Assembly (NCBI GenBank): GCA_003427395.1
Contig: BFEA01000337.1
Span: forward strand, 952,794-998,893
Direction: 5' to 3'
DNA: 46,100 nt
Origin: Chara braunii
Taxonomy: Eukaryota; Streptophyta; Charophyceae; Charales; Characeae
Shown: piece after piece, positions 28,569 to 38,191 of the stretch
Numbering within the stretch: the first letter of the stretch is position 1
Layout: every line of letters starts with the position of its first letter
Program-made: the position numbers and the translations under genes
The notes under the pieces: generated by a model
What the model was told of the DNA's origin: nothing
The model's input: only the letters and a program-made list of their open reading frames with translations
The model's database searches: none

Positions 28569-30979
28569 ACCTCACGCACAGCACGACTTCCTGATCGGAG
28601 TGGGATGTGGGCTTGGAAGTGCGAAAAGGGGTGTGCCAAGGATTTTTGGGGAAAGTGGGAGAGTCTTAAGGGTATGAATGCAATTAGGCGAGTCAGGGGT
28701 GCGTGCGCCAGGGACTCACGGTCTCGTGGGGCTGGGGCACTATGGGTGACGGGTTACGGGGAAATCCCTCCGTGGTGGGGGTGGTCCTGAAAAGTTAGGC
28801 CGTCGGGGGCCGCCACGTGGCGCACGTCGCCGCGCGCCCAGGTTGGGCCTTCGGAATTCCGGAGTTCTCTGTCCGCCGCTACGTCGGCAGTTCACGCAAA
28901 ACGTATTGGGCCAGTAAGGGGCTATGGCGGGCCACGGGACGACACTGAGTTGATGATATGGGAGAAGGAGGCGAAAAGGAGGGAAACTGGTGGTGATCTC
29001 AACGAATCCCGGGTGGGTGAAGTAGTATGTGTGGTCGGGGGAAGGGAAATCGGAACACCGAGGATCGCTAGTGGTGGCACAGTGGAATTCCCATGGACAT
29101 AACCGATTCTCCGTGTGACAGGGATATCGTGTCCTTATGAGGTCGTTATTAGGGGTGAAATAGTATGGGTCGTAGGACGAGTCCGAGTTCCAAGATCGCG
29201 TCATGATATCATCGTCGGCGGGATAGCGCGGGTCGGGTTATCGTCGCCTCGTACGAGCATGTGTAGGACAGGCCGACTCAGTGGCGCCTCGGCGTGCTCG
29301 TACGGGATGATGGTTCCGTCGTGACTCCTCTCGGGGGGGGGGGGGGGGGGGGGGGGGGGAGCGAGTCGTTGCGCAGGAATCCGTGTAAGGGCACGACTCG
29401 GATCGCGTTTACACGGGTTCTCGCATGGCGTTCGCGGTTTAATTGCTTCGGATTATGCAAGATGCAACCATATCACACCCCTCATCGTGAGATAAGCAAA
29501 AACGAGGACAAAATCACCATNNNNNNNNNNNNNNNNNNNNNNNNNNNNNNNNNNNNNNNNNNNNNNNNNNNNNNNNNNNNNNNNNNNNNNNNNNNNNNNN
29601 NNNNNNNNNNNNNNNNNNNNNNNNNNNNNNNNNNNNNNNNNNNNNNNNNNNNNNNNNNNNNNNNNNNNNNNNNNNNNNNNNNNNNNNNNNNNNNNNNNNN
29701 NNNNNNNNNNNNNNNNNNNNNNNNNNNNNNNNNNNNNNNNNNNNNNNNNNNNNNNNNNNNNNNNNNNNNNNNNNNNNNNNNNNNNNNNNNNNNNNNNNNN
29801 NNNNNNNNNNNNNNNNNNNNNNNNNNNNNNNNNNNNNNNNNNNNNNNNNNNNNNNNNNNNNNNNNNNNNNNNNNNNNNNNNNNNNNNNNNNNNNNNNNNN
29901 NNNNNNNNNNNNNNNNNNNNNNNNNNNNNNNNNNNNNNNNNNNNNNNNNNNNNNNNNNNNNNNNNNNNNNNNNNNNNNNNNNNNNNNNNNNNNNNNNNNN
30001 NNNNNNNNNNNNNNNNNNNNNNNNNNNNNNNNNNNNNNNNNNNNNNNNNNNNNNNNNNNNNNNNNNNNNNNNNNNNNNNNNNNNNNNNNNNNNNNNNNNN
30101 NNNNNNNNNNNNNNNNNNNNNNNNNNNNNNNNNNNNNNNNNNNNNNNNNNNNNNNNNNNNNNNNNNNNNNNNNNNNNNNNNNNNNNNNNNNNNNNNNNNN
30201 NNNNNNNNNNNNNNNNNNNNNNNNNNNNNNNNNNNNNNNNNNNNNNNNNNNNNNNNNNNNNNNNNNNNNNNNNNNNNNNNNNNNNNNNNNCGCGGCGTGG
30301 GGGACGTAACCCTTCTCCACGCATCGATCCGAGCATGCAAGCCGCGGCTTACAGAAATTTCAGCAAAAGAAAGAGAGGGAGAGCGGGAGAGACGAAGTGC
30401 AAGAGGAAAGATACAGTTACAATGGCGCCCGCCCAAAATTGCAGTCACACACACGATTAAGGGCGCCCACTAATCAGAGTGTCGTTGCAGCTGCATGAAA
30501 AAGCCCGTAGACAAAAGGTGCAGTGCGACAGAAAAAGTCCTAATTACTGAATTCCTAAATTCCTATCTAATGCGGAAAAGTAAAAGGCATACATTCCAGA
30601 AAGAAAGTCCAAAATCCCGAGAGTCATCGGGGCTCGACAAAATTCGAAAAAGATTCAAAAAGGAAATTCAAAAAGAACAAAACAATTTCCCGCGCGATGT
30701 CCTCGCCCAAAAGATCGAACCCGAAACGAAAGAAACGACGTCAACATTTATTAATCGCGCGCGTGGTGGTGCGCCCGACATCCATCTGACCAATCGCCCA
30801 GCCGTCCGTCCCAAGACACACCCAGCCCCGAAGAAGCGACGAAAAAGACGAAGAAGCAAGGGTACTGATGCAATTTTCCACCGATCCCGGTTTTTCGTAA
30901 TTGGCCCAATCTTCCCAGCTTAGGACCCCTCGTTCCAACCGCGCAGAAACTCGCACGTTACAGAAAGTGCTTCGTCACA
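28569..30979 (-). repeat. 5' LTR of the gypsy element
   Basis: It is collinear with 17659-20126 and closely similar, sharing for example TTCCTGATCGGAGTGGGATG, GGGTGTGCCAAGGATTTTTG, a long G homopolymer (about 29333-29359) and the terminus GTGCTTCGTCACA. The inner end lacks the last bases (GCGTCACA on the element's strand) present in the other LTR and the solo LTR; the sequence passes from GAGGTTGG straight into the primer-binding site. It contains a 770-base N gap. Confidence 0.92.
29521..30290. other. Assembly gap (N) in the 5' LTR
   Basis: 770 undetermined bases directly after GACAAAATCACCAT, the same point at which the other LTR is interrupted. The right side resumes 27 bases earlier in the LTR (CGCGGCGTGGGGGACGTAAC) than in the left copy. 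Confidence 0.99.
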
Positions 30980-30998
30980 ACACAACAGGATATACCTG

Positions 30999-31175
30999 GG
31001 GAGAGGTCCCACTAGCAAAGAGGATTGGATTGAGCTTCTGAATCTGGACTTGTTAACGTCTTGTTTGTGAAAACGTGCAGAAAATCGAGATCCAACTGCT
31101 TTTCTGCATCTCTGGTTAAAACACGTCCAGATTCAGGATGTTTATCCAATACTCTTTGCTGGTGGGACATCGCCC
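30999..31175. mobile_element. 177-bp MITE, GGGAGAGGTCCCAC ends, CTG target duplication
   Basis: The left end GGGAGAGGTCCCACTAGC with AAAGAGGATTGGAT is inverted at the right as ATCCAATACTCTTTGCTGG and TGGGACATCGCCC. CTG flanks both ends (30996-30998 and 31176-31178). The subterminal pair CTGAATCTGGAC / GTCCAGATTCAG is typical of this family. It sits 20 bp outside the gypsy element. Confidence 0.78.
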
Positions 31176-31178
31176 CTG

Positions 31179-31765
31179 GTTTCACGTCCAAAGGGGTGTT
31201 TGTCTTTTTTCTTTTTGTTTTTTTGTGGTTGTGAGCGCTTCTTTCTTGGAAAGTCTGGCCGTGCTTTTTTTTTTTTTTTTCTTGTTTCAGAGAGTACCAG
31301 AAAAGAAGCAAAACGGACCCCAGGCTCGACAAAACTTGGTACGCAATGTTTCTGAGTTGTCACACACCCAAAGTCTCCTCCGGAAGGACTGGTAGGAGGC
31401 GGCGCCGTAGCGCTCTAGTCCTACTACGCGCATGCGTTAACGTTAGGGTTTGTCGAGCGCGGCGTTTGGTCGCCATGTCCCGGAGCGCTCAGCGCGGGAA
31501 AGGCGAGCCGCGAAGCTGTCGGGCTTCCAATGTGAGTTCGAGCAAGAGTGGCGTGAACTTGTCCTGAGGAAAGGGGAAGGAAGGTGGGGTAGTATCGGGA
31601 GAGAGGAGTTGGGTAATCGAATAACGAAACTGTTGGAACCTCATGAGTCGAAGATCGCCATTATGAGGCGACCTTCCCATGGAAACGCTTTTTGTCGGAT
31701 ATCTTGGAAAGTGACAGGATCTTTTTTTTCATAGTGCGACATCAGGAGGAACTCTCCTGAGCAGG
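31179..31765. other. Unassigned sequence
   Basis: A T/C-rich tract occupies 31200-31290. Short basic frames beyond it have no recognisable domain. I see nothing else here. Confidence 0.5.
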
Positions 31766-31905
31766 CTGGTTTTTTTTTTTGTTTTTTTTTTTTGAGAAGT
31801 TGTGACTTTATATTTCAAAACAAAGTGGTCGAGGCCGGGGACCTCACAATTCTACCCGGTGCTTACAAGATAAAGCTTGCTGGAAACCGGGTCCAGCGTC
31901 CCACG
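31766..31905 (-). mobile_element. Poly(A)-tailed short retroposon (SINE-like), copy 4, variant
   Basis: The T tracts at 31770-31793 are the A tail on the minus strand. The head in reverse complement is GGGACGCTGGACCCGGTTTCCAGCA, but the body differs: after the head come GCACCGGGTAG and GAGGTCCCCGGCC instead of the CTGCTCCCCACCAATAG block, a different module order from copies 1 and 2. Confidence 0.6.
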
Positions 31906-32690
31906 ACCGCCCAATCTCAATAGGACAGAACTCCTCAAAATAGCCTTGAAGCACAAAAAAAGCGGCTAGACTAATCAACAACCTCTCCACTCCTTCAGCC
32001 TATACCATGATACCCTTGCGCCGCAGAAGAAGAAGAACAACGCCAGCATGCTTCTAAAGTTGAAACACTATTAGCTAAAGACTACTAATTATCATCTGCA
32101 AATCTAAAAAAACACGCAAGGCAATTCACAAGGAAATTGAATCAACTTCAAAAAAATCTACACAAAATTAACAACGACCGAGAGACCAGCCTTTACGGAA
32201 TAAACTGCAATATCCCCTAATAGGCAGAATGCACTGAAAAACAACAGGAAAACCCTGAAACTTACCACATGAACACACCGAAACAAACTTCGAAAGATTT
32301 GTACGATTCCAGTATAGGAAACGACAATAACCACATAAAACCTTCAAAAACAACCACGTAGACTACTCTAAATTCTCCGAAGGAAGATCCATCAAATCCA
32401 TCAAAACCAAAAGAGAGGCCCGTCGGACCAGCTAATAGCCGTGTGGAGCCGGGGTTGTCATGACGAGGTTTCCCACCTTGTACCCTTGAGAATCTGTAGG
32501 GAGTACCATATTCCAGGTACTCTAGATCTCAATGGGTACAACCCATATTTGCTCTTTTTAACAGCTAAATGTTAATCGGTCGTGCCCTAAGTAGCTCAGC
32601 AACGCTGCCACAATCACTAGTAGGTCTCCCACTACCTCCAGTCATTCCGTTGCCTGCTACGGACAATCCCCGTATAGATCCCAAAGGAGA
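31906..32690. other. Unassigned AT-rich sequence
   Basis: There is no coding frame above 61 residues and no repeat I could pair. The region is A-rich on the plus strand. Confidence 0.5.
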
Positions 32691-32693
32691 AGA

Positions 32694-32870
32694 AGGAACA
32701 CCAACAATCTAAGTTTACACCAAAATAAAGCCAAGCAACCGAAAGGATCACCAACAATCTAAATTCACACCGTTGTGAGGCCAAACCAACGAAAGAGCAC
32801 CAACACTCTCAAGTTCACACTGTAGTGAAGCCAAGCAAGAAAAAGAGCACCAACACTCTTTAAGTTCGGA
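32694..32870. repeat. Minisatellite, about 50-bp unit
   Basis: Three and a half units begin CACCAACAATCTAAGTTTAC, CACCAACAATCTAAATTCAC, CACCAACACTCTCAAGTTCA and CACCAACACTCTTTAAGTTC. Each of the full units carries a GTGAAGCCAAGCAA-like block. The following 32871-33900 has Ser/Arg-rich frames on both strands with no recognisable domain. Confidence 0.75.
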
Positions 32871-33059
32871 AACGAGAAGAGCAGCCAAGATTAGGCTCAC
32901 AGAGGGCTTAAAGAAGGGAAGATAATTCCACGTTCAACGGAATAAGGAAACGGCTCAAATAAGGAGGAGCCCGTATACCTAAAGCAGGGGAGGTTAGATA
33001 AAGTGAATGTCTCTACGTGTCATCGTGACCTCCGGTCGAGACTAACGCTTTGCTCCTTT

Positions 33060-33902
33060 TTGCCCTACTGGAAACGCTCCCACGGCCACCAGTGAAACTC
33101 CCACTTCCCAAAGGTGACATCGTCCTGTAGAGCTTTAGGTCTTCTCATACTTCGAGTCTTCACGCTCCCGGTTGAGGTAGTCGCTAGTACTTGGCTTGTG
33201 CTCCTCACAACAAGTCCCACCACTGCCAGTTGCCCTCCCACTGCTCCCGGAAGTGCCGCTGTCTGACTCACCATTCGCCGTGCACTGGACTCACTCTCCC
33301 TTCTTCGTGCCGTTGGTCATGTATGTTTCCCAAAAACGTGGTTCATACAGAGGTTGCAATCGCCTGAAATTTGAGCGTTGAAGGTTGTAGAGGGATCCGG
33401 AACCACCCTCCTCCCTGGTCTTCCACAGGGAGGCACAGCCCCTTGTCGAGGCTGAGGGAGATGGCCGAACCTCGAGAGTACCGAGTACTCCATAGCTCCG
33501 TCCCACGCCACGTAACCCGCGCCTTGCTGCCGATGCAGAGCGCCGCCTTTTCCGGACGACGGTATCATCGGTAGCGCAGCGCTTCCACGAAGCGCTTTTG
33601 TTCCCCCCAGTTGATCGCAACAACCCGCAGGCTGTTTTCTTGCATGGTGGCCCAGAAGCTTTCACTTGGCAGGGGCAGGAGCGCTCTCTGAGCAGTTTTC
33701 TCTGGGAGAACGTCTGCCTTGGGGCGGCCGGGGCCAGCCAAGTCATTCAGCCCTTTGCTACAGCCAACGCGACAACCAGCTCTTTGGTCAGCTACGTGAA
33801 GTTTTCGCTTTGTCGGAAGTTGTGCTCGAGCTCTTCAATGAGAACCCTGGAGCATTGGCGAAGGTGAAACTTACTTATCCCACCGTTGAGGGAGATACAT
33901 AA
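33060..33902. other. Unassigned sequence with overlapping short frames
   Basis: The longest frames are 151 residues (minus, 33291-33746) and 78-89 residues (plus, 33598-33902). The plus frame ending NENPGALAKVKLTYPTVEGD has a protein-like composition, but no family was recognised and there is no supporting context. It could be an exon or a transposon remnant. Confidence 0.3.
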
Positions 33903-33904
33903 AC

Positions 33905-34486
33905 GGCGCAGGAATAAAGATTCTTCCGATTTTGTCTTTTTTGAAGAAAGATTCTTCCGATGTGCTATAGTGAGGAGGTTTTTTTCTGATTTTGCCTTTT
34001 TCGAAGAAAATTTCGACCTATGTGCATAGTCAGGAGGGTTTTTTTTTTTTTTTTTTTTTTTTCCTGATTTTGTCTTTTTCGAAGAAAGATTCTTCCAATG
34101 TGCTATAGCCTATAGTCATCTTCATCGCTTATCTAGTGGAAAGCTGGCGGGGGGGTAGGTGGTCCCACTAGCAAAGAGGATCGGATCGAATGCCTGAATC
34201 TGGATGAGGTTATGGAGATGTGAAGGGAATCCAGATTCAGGAGCTTGATCCTATCCTCTTTGCTAGTGGGACCTCGGCCCCGATGTGCTATAGTCAGGAG
34301 GCTTTTTTCTGATTTTGTCTTTTTTGAAGCAAGATTCTTACGATGTGCTATAGTCACGAGGCTTTTTCCTCATTCTGTCTTTTTCGAAGAAAGATTCTTC
34401 TAATGTGTTATTCTTCCAATGTGGTATAGCCTATAGTCATCTTCATCGCTTACCTAGTGGAAAGTTGGCGGCGGGGTAGGTGGTCC
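33905..34486. repeat. Array of a 60-70 bp repeat interrupted by a MITE
   Basis: At least six imperfect units share GAAGAAAGATTCTTCC, ATGTGCTATAGTCAGGAGG and a T-rich CTGATTTTGTCTTTTT block. A longer end block (TAGCCTATAGTCATCTTCAT through GGCGG..GGGTAGGTGGTCC) occurs at 34104-34164 and again at 34424-34486, showing that the array itself is partly duplicated. Confidence 0.8.
34161..34273. mobile_element. MITE of the GTCCCACTAGCAAAGAGG family, short form
   Basis: GGTCCCACTAGCAAAGAGGA at 34161 and its reverse complement TCCTCTTTGCTAGTGGGACC ending at 34273 are perfect inverted repeats, with CTGAATCTGGAT / ATCCAGATTCAG inside. The centre is much shorter than in the 16.5 and 31.0 kb members. The left flank GGGGTAGGTGGTCC also occurs in the second copy of the host array, so the exact left boundary and TSD are uncertain. 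Confidence 0.72.
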
Positions 34487-34824
34487 GCTTCTCTCCAGAA
34501 AGCAGAACGGCAGCCTCCAGTTTCCTCAAAAGGAATGACAGTTCGCCAGGCGGTCGAGGTTTTTTCAATCTTGTGTCTGCTTCAACCACAGATGAAGAGC
34601 GACAGTTCAAGACTTCAGGACAGGTGGCTGACGAAAACTCTCGTGGGAATATTTTTATTTTTTACAAGAAGGGCCACACATAGAGCTCAAACCAGCAGTC
34701 GAGTGTGGACTGTGCGATCAGACAACGGGGCAGGGAATATGGAGTAGAAAACAGCAGAGGACAGAAAACAGAAGAGAGAAGATGGGCGCAGTCAGGCAGC
34801 CGCCTGGAAAATGGAATATTTATG

Positions 34825-34826
<2 letters not shown>

Positions 34827-34903
<77 letters not shown>
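34827..34903. repeat. (GA)n microsatellite
   Basis: About 38 GA units in a row, followed by two near-identical copies of AGCACCTAGAATAGGGTGGAA (34903 and 34950). Confidence 0.97.
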
Positions 34904-34904
<1 letters not shown>

Positions 34905-35094
34905 ACCTAGAATAGGGTGGAATCGCCTAGACTAGACCCTGATAGAGAGAGCACCTAGAATAGGGTGGAATAGCCTAGACTAGATCTTTTGTTTTGAAGA
35001 CTGGTTGCATATGAGATCGTGTAGACGAGCTAGGAATGAGTGAAGTTAAGGTCATAGCACCAGGAGATTAGGAATAGGTGGGAAGGAAGAAAAC

Positions 35095-35103
35095 GCGCGC
35101 GCG

Positions 35104-35186
<83 letters not shown>
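35095..35186. repeat. (CG)n followed by (GA)n microsatellite
   Basis: (CG)n from about 35095 to 35119 is joined directly to (GA)n up to about 35186. Alternating CG is prone to left-handed DNA and the adjacent GA tract to triplex formation, a physically unusual combination. Confidence 0.95.
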
Positions 35187-35188
<2 letters not shown>

Positions 35189-35358
35189 CTTTTTAGGTCA
35201 GCCCTTTTGATTTATTAGGGAACGATGACCAGCTAGGATTAGATTAAGTTAGCTTAGGTTACAAGGGCGACAACGCCGACACGGTATTACAGATTTCAAG
35301 TAGAATGAAGTGAAATAGGGCGGCCTAGACTAGAACGTCTCAGAGAGGGGGATAGATT

Positions 35359-35360
<2 letters not shown>

Positions 35361-35406
<46 letters not shown>

Positions 35407-35421
35407 CGTGTGTGTGTGTGT

Positions 35422-35503
<82 letters not shown>

Positions 35504-35512
35504 AGAGAGAGG
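35361..35512. repeat. (TG)n followed by (GA)n microsatellite
   Basis: (TG)n with a few interruptions (35361-35456) is joined to (GA)n (35456-35512). Cys/Val- and Arg/Glu-repeat peptides read from it are artefacts. Confidence 0.97.
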
Positions 35513-35643
35513 AACTCAAGGGAAGAGGTTTAGAATGGCTCTGAACCAGGTAATACGGTGAAACGGTAGTATGATTGTCAGTAAATTAAACAGAGAATAG
35601 GGATGTTAAGGCGTGAACGTGGCGAAAAAGGGCAAGATATACC

Positions 35644-35690
<47 letters not shown>

Positions 35691-35691
35691 N

Positions 35692-35722
<31 letters not shown>

Positions 35723-35839
35723 AGAGAGAGGAACTCAAGGGAAGAGGTTTAGAATGGCTCTGAACCAGGTAATACGGTGAAACGGTGGTATAGAGGTCAG
35801 TAAATTAAACAGAGAATAGGGATGTAAAGGCGTGAACGT

Positions 35840-35843
<4 letters not shown>
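35510..35843. repeat. 219-bp tandem duplication around a (GA)n tract
   Basis: GAGGAACTCAAGGGAAGAGG through GGCGTGAACGTG occurs at 35510-35622 and 35729-35840 with only a few differences, and (GA)n follows each. The second tract contains one N (35691). The duplication unit includes the microsatellite. Confidence 0.88.

Positions 35844-35904
<61 letters not shown>
35843..35904. repeat. (GA)n microsatellite
   Basis: About 30 AG units. The next 35905-36298 is unassigned. Confidence 0.97.
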
Positions 35905-35907
<3 letters not shown>

Positions 35908-36298
35908 CATTTTGGCAAGAATGGCGGGACACTCCTTTGCTTGGAGAAACAAGCTGACCATCATGAAAACGAAGACAAAGACGAGGCAAGACAACCACAT
36001 GAAAAATGGCGAAAACTCAGAAGTGGTTGATACTGCTGACGAGGTGGCCTTTGGGTGGGCTTCACCTATAATGAGCTAGAAGTATCTGGTGATATGTGAA
36101 GTACAGACGAACGATGACTGTAGCTAAAATTTCCAAATTTCTAAAACTTGTTGATATAGCTAGGAGATTTAGTGGCTGGCTTAGGCCACGTAGGAAAGAC
36201 CTAGCTTTGGTTCTGTTTTCCTATGGACATTTGAGAGGAGCTGGTTACACCAGCCTGTGCTTCAAGAGTTTTTTGGTAGAAGTTTCTTTGGGGAAATG

Positions 36299-36442
36299 TC
36301 AGGGACGCTGGACCCGATTTCCAGCACAAGCCGAAGCTGGGTAAGGGCCCCAGTACTTTTCGGGTTGTTTATGAGGAATTCTCGACCTCCTTTTTCCATG
36401 AGAAATGAAATGATGAACTTCTATTAAAAAAAAAAAAAAAAA
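36299..36442 (+). mobile_element. Poly(A)-tailed short retroposon (SINE-like), copy 5, variant
   Basis: The head GACGCTGGACCCGATTTCCAGCA is followed by GCCGAAGCTGGGTAAGGGCC, the module that stands before the head in copies 1 and 2. The A tract (about 36425-36442) directly abuts LINE coding sequence. Confidence 0.65.
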
Positions 36443-37704
36443 ACTTGGTACGCAGTTAAAATCCTCAAACATGGGCCCTCCTTCAAAGAAGGTGATTGGG
36501 TAGCAACCAAGGAGGTACCGCCACATATTGGTCAGGTTCACATGGTAGACCCTCGACTGGTCCTGGTGGAATATTATGCGAGTACACGAAAAGGAACACT
36601 AGAAGGAAGCTCAACCCCCTTCGAATGGGTAGAAAAAACCTTAGTTTATCAGATACGAGTCATGGAAAGGAGTGGGGAGAAGTTGGCTTATCAACTGCAA
36701 TGGGCAGTTCAGGAATTGGCACGGACCCAGAGGAATGGACTTGGCTGCTCCCTTAGAGAAAGGGGGGGTGTGCAACAGGTCATACAACCCTTCGCCAACT
36801 GTCCGTCAAATCCACCTACAGAATGCTCAGGCCCAAGAGGGATTTAAGGGATGTGGTTATAAATCGCTGGGCCCGTCAGTTAAATGTGGACCGCTCCCTC
36901 CTGATGCCGATACGCTGGTTTAGAGACCAAAAATCTAAACCTGCAAAAATTTCCTCCTTGCAATGGCTGATAGTGCACCGCTGTCTGCCCGCAAAAGACT
37001 GGTTAATAGACCGCACCAATATGGAGCAGCGGGGACTGGTGCTACCATGGTGTCAACGATGTCTACATATGTTCCCCTCCCACAAGAGGGCAGAGACTAT
37101 TCAATTTGAGCATATTTTCATGCAATGCCCAATAGCTCAGTTTATGTGGCGGTGGTGGGACCGTGTCTGGCGAAAGATGGTGACTGTAATTCCCTGCCCA
37201 TGGTCATGGCGGGCCGTTTTGGTAGGCCACTGGGCCTTGGAAGGAGAAGGCTCGGCCTTTGTAGAGAACATGTTCTGGTTGGGTAGGCGGTTGGTGATGT
37301 GGGCTCTCTGGTGGCAGAGGTGCGTTCTGGCTCTGGAAGAGGTGAGGATAGAAGGGGTGGAAATCATCGAACAAATCCAGCAACAGGTACAGCTAACTCT
37401 CTTAAGAAGATGGTCTGACACGAAGTCACAACTGGATCTTTTCACACAAACCACTGACATTAGGAGAGTAATTACAGCATTTTGCATGGACTGGTTGGGA
37501 GGAGAAAGGGACGGATGGGTAGCAAAGGTCACATGGGGAGGGGACAGGGCTGGTGGACCACGAGATTTGGAAGACATGAAGGATTACAAATTAGTGTTCA
37601 AAGATTGGATCCACGTGGAACCCTCATTCCCTCTGCGCCCCCCCTCAGATTTTTCAGACCCCTTTTCTCCCCATGCTCTCTCCTTGACGGAAATTCTGGC
37701 CTAA
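36443..37704 (+). pseudogene. LINE remnant: region after RT with zinc-binding domain
   Basis: After the A tract an open frame reads LKHGPSFKEGDWVA, aligning with LKEGPTIQEGDWVV in the LINE at 39.45 kb. From 36823 a 293-residue frame carries the RT-associated zinc-binding module: ISSLQWLIVHRCLPAKDWLI, then CQRC-x17-H-x4-C (FEHIFMQC) and FMWRWWDRVW. Further on it is helical and Trp-rich (RRLVMWALWWQRCVLALEEV), as in the C-termini of plant LINE ORF2. RT and endonuclease are absent, so the copy is 5'-truncated, and the segment before 36823 is in other frames. The following 37705-38032 is probably its 3' untranslated part and contains GGGACGCTGGACCTAGGG at 37827. Confidence 0.75.
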
Positions 37705-38032
37705 AAAGATGTTTTAGAAAGAAGTTTTCAAATTCACCCTGGGGCAGGCAAGGAGACGCAAGGAGTTTCCATTGGTGCCCCCCAGTGGCTCCTTCCGTTT
37801 CTTCTGCATGGCACCCAGGCAGGTAATGGGACGCTGGACCTAGGGCTTAGGGGGAGGGAGAAACTAGAGTGTAGCTGTGCATCTGGCGTCGGATTCAGGG
37901 TGAAGAGGTCCCCCCTTCCTTCCAGTATCCTGCTCAGTCAATCCGCTGGATCCCAGAGTAATCAATGCTGGCAGGAACACCCGATAACACCCGGTAACTG
38001 TTTTCTGATGTACTCCGAGTTCAATCTGTACA

Positions 38033-38152
38033 AGGGACGCTGGACCCGCTTTCCAGCAGGTGATGCTCCCCACCAATAGATGGACCCTCTCGCCAGATGC
38101 TAGCGGTGTCTGCTCGTATCAGCACCACTAACACTGGTGGGATAGTGTGTTT

Positions 38153-38184
<32 letters not shown>
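38033..38184 (+). mobile_element. Poly(A)-tailed short retroposon (SINE-like), copy 6
   Basis: GGGACGCTGGACCCGCTTTCC, AGCAGGTGATGCTCCCCACC, AATAGATGGACCCTC and GCTCGTATCAGCACCACTAA match copies 3 and 7. The A tract at 38154-38184 abuts LINE coding sequence, repeating the arrangement at 36.4 kb. Confidence 0.75.

Positions 38185-38191
<7 letters not shown>

Larger units (their letters stand above)
17659..30979 (-). mobile_element. Ty3/gypsy LTR retrotransposon, full-length but decayed, with PHD-integrase
   Basis: A 13.3-kb element reads from right to left: 5' LTR (28569-30979), primer-binding site (28555-28568), gag, protease, RT, RNase H, PHD finger plus integrase, extra ORFs, 3' LTR (17659-20126). 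The domain order protease-RT-RNase H-integrase defines Ty3/gypsy rather than Ty1/copia. ACAC lies outside both ends (17655-17658 and 30980-30983), a 4-bp target duplication like the TGAG of the solo LTR. There are several frameshifts and in-frame stops, both LTRs contain an assembly gap, and no clear purine tract is seen next to the 3' LTR. Confidence 0.93.

Noticed and set aside
32694-32870. Possible CRISPR-like array
   Set aside because: Units are contiguous imperfect 50-bp repeats without unique spacers, in a eukaryotic repeat-rich context.
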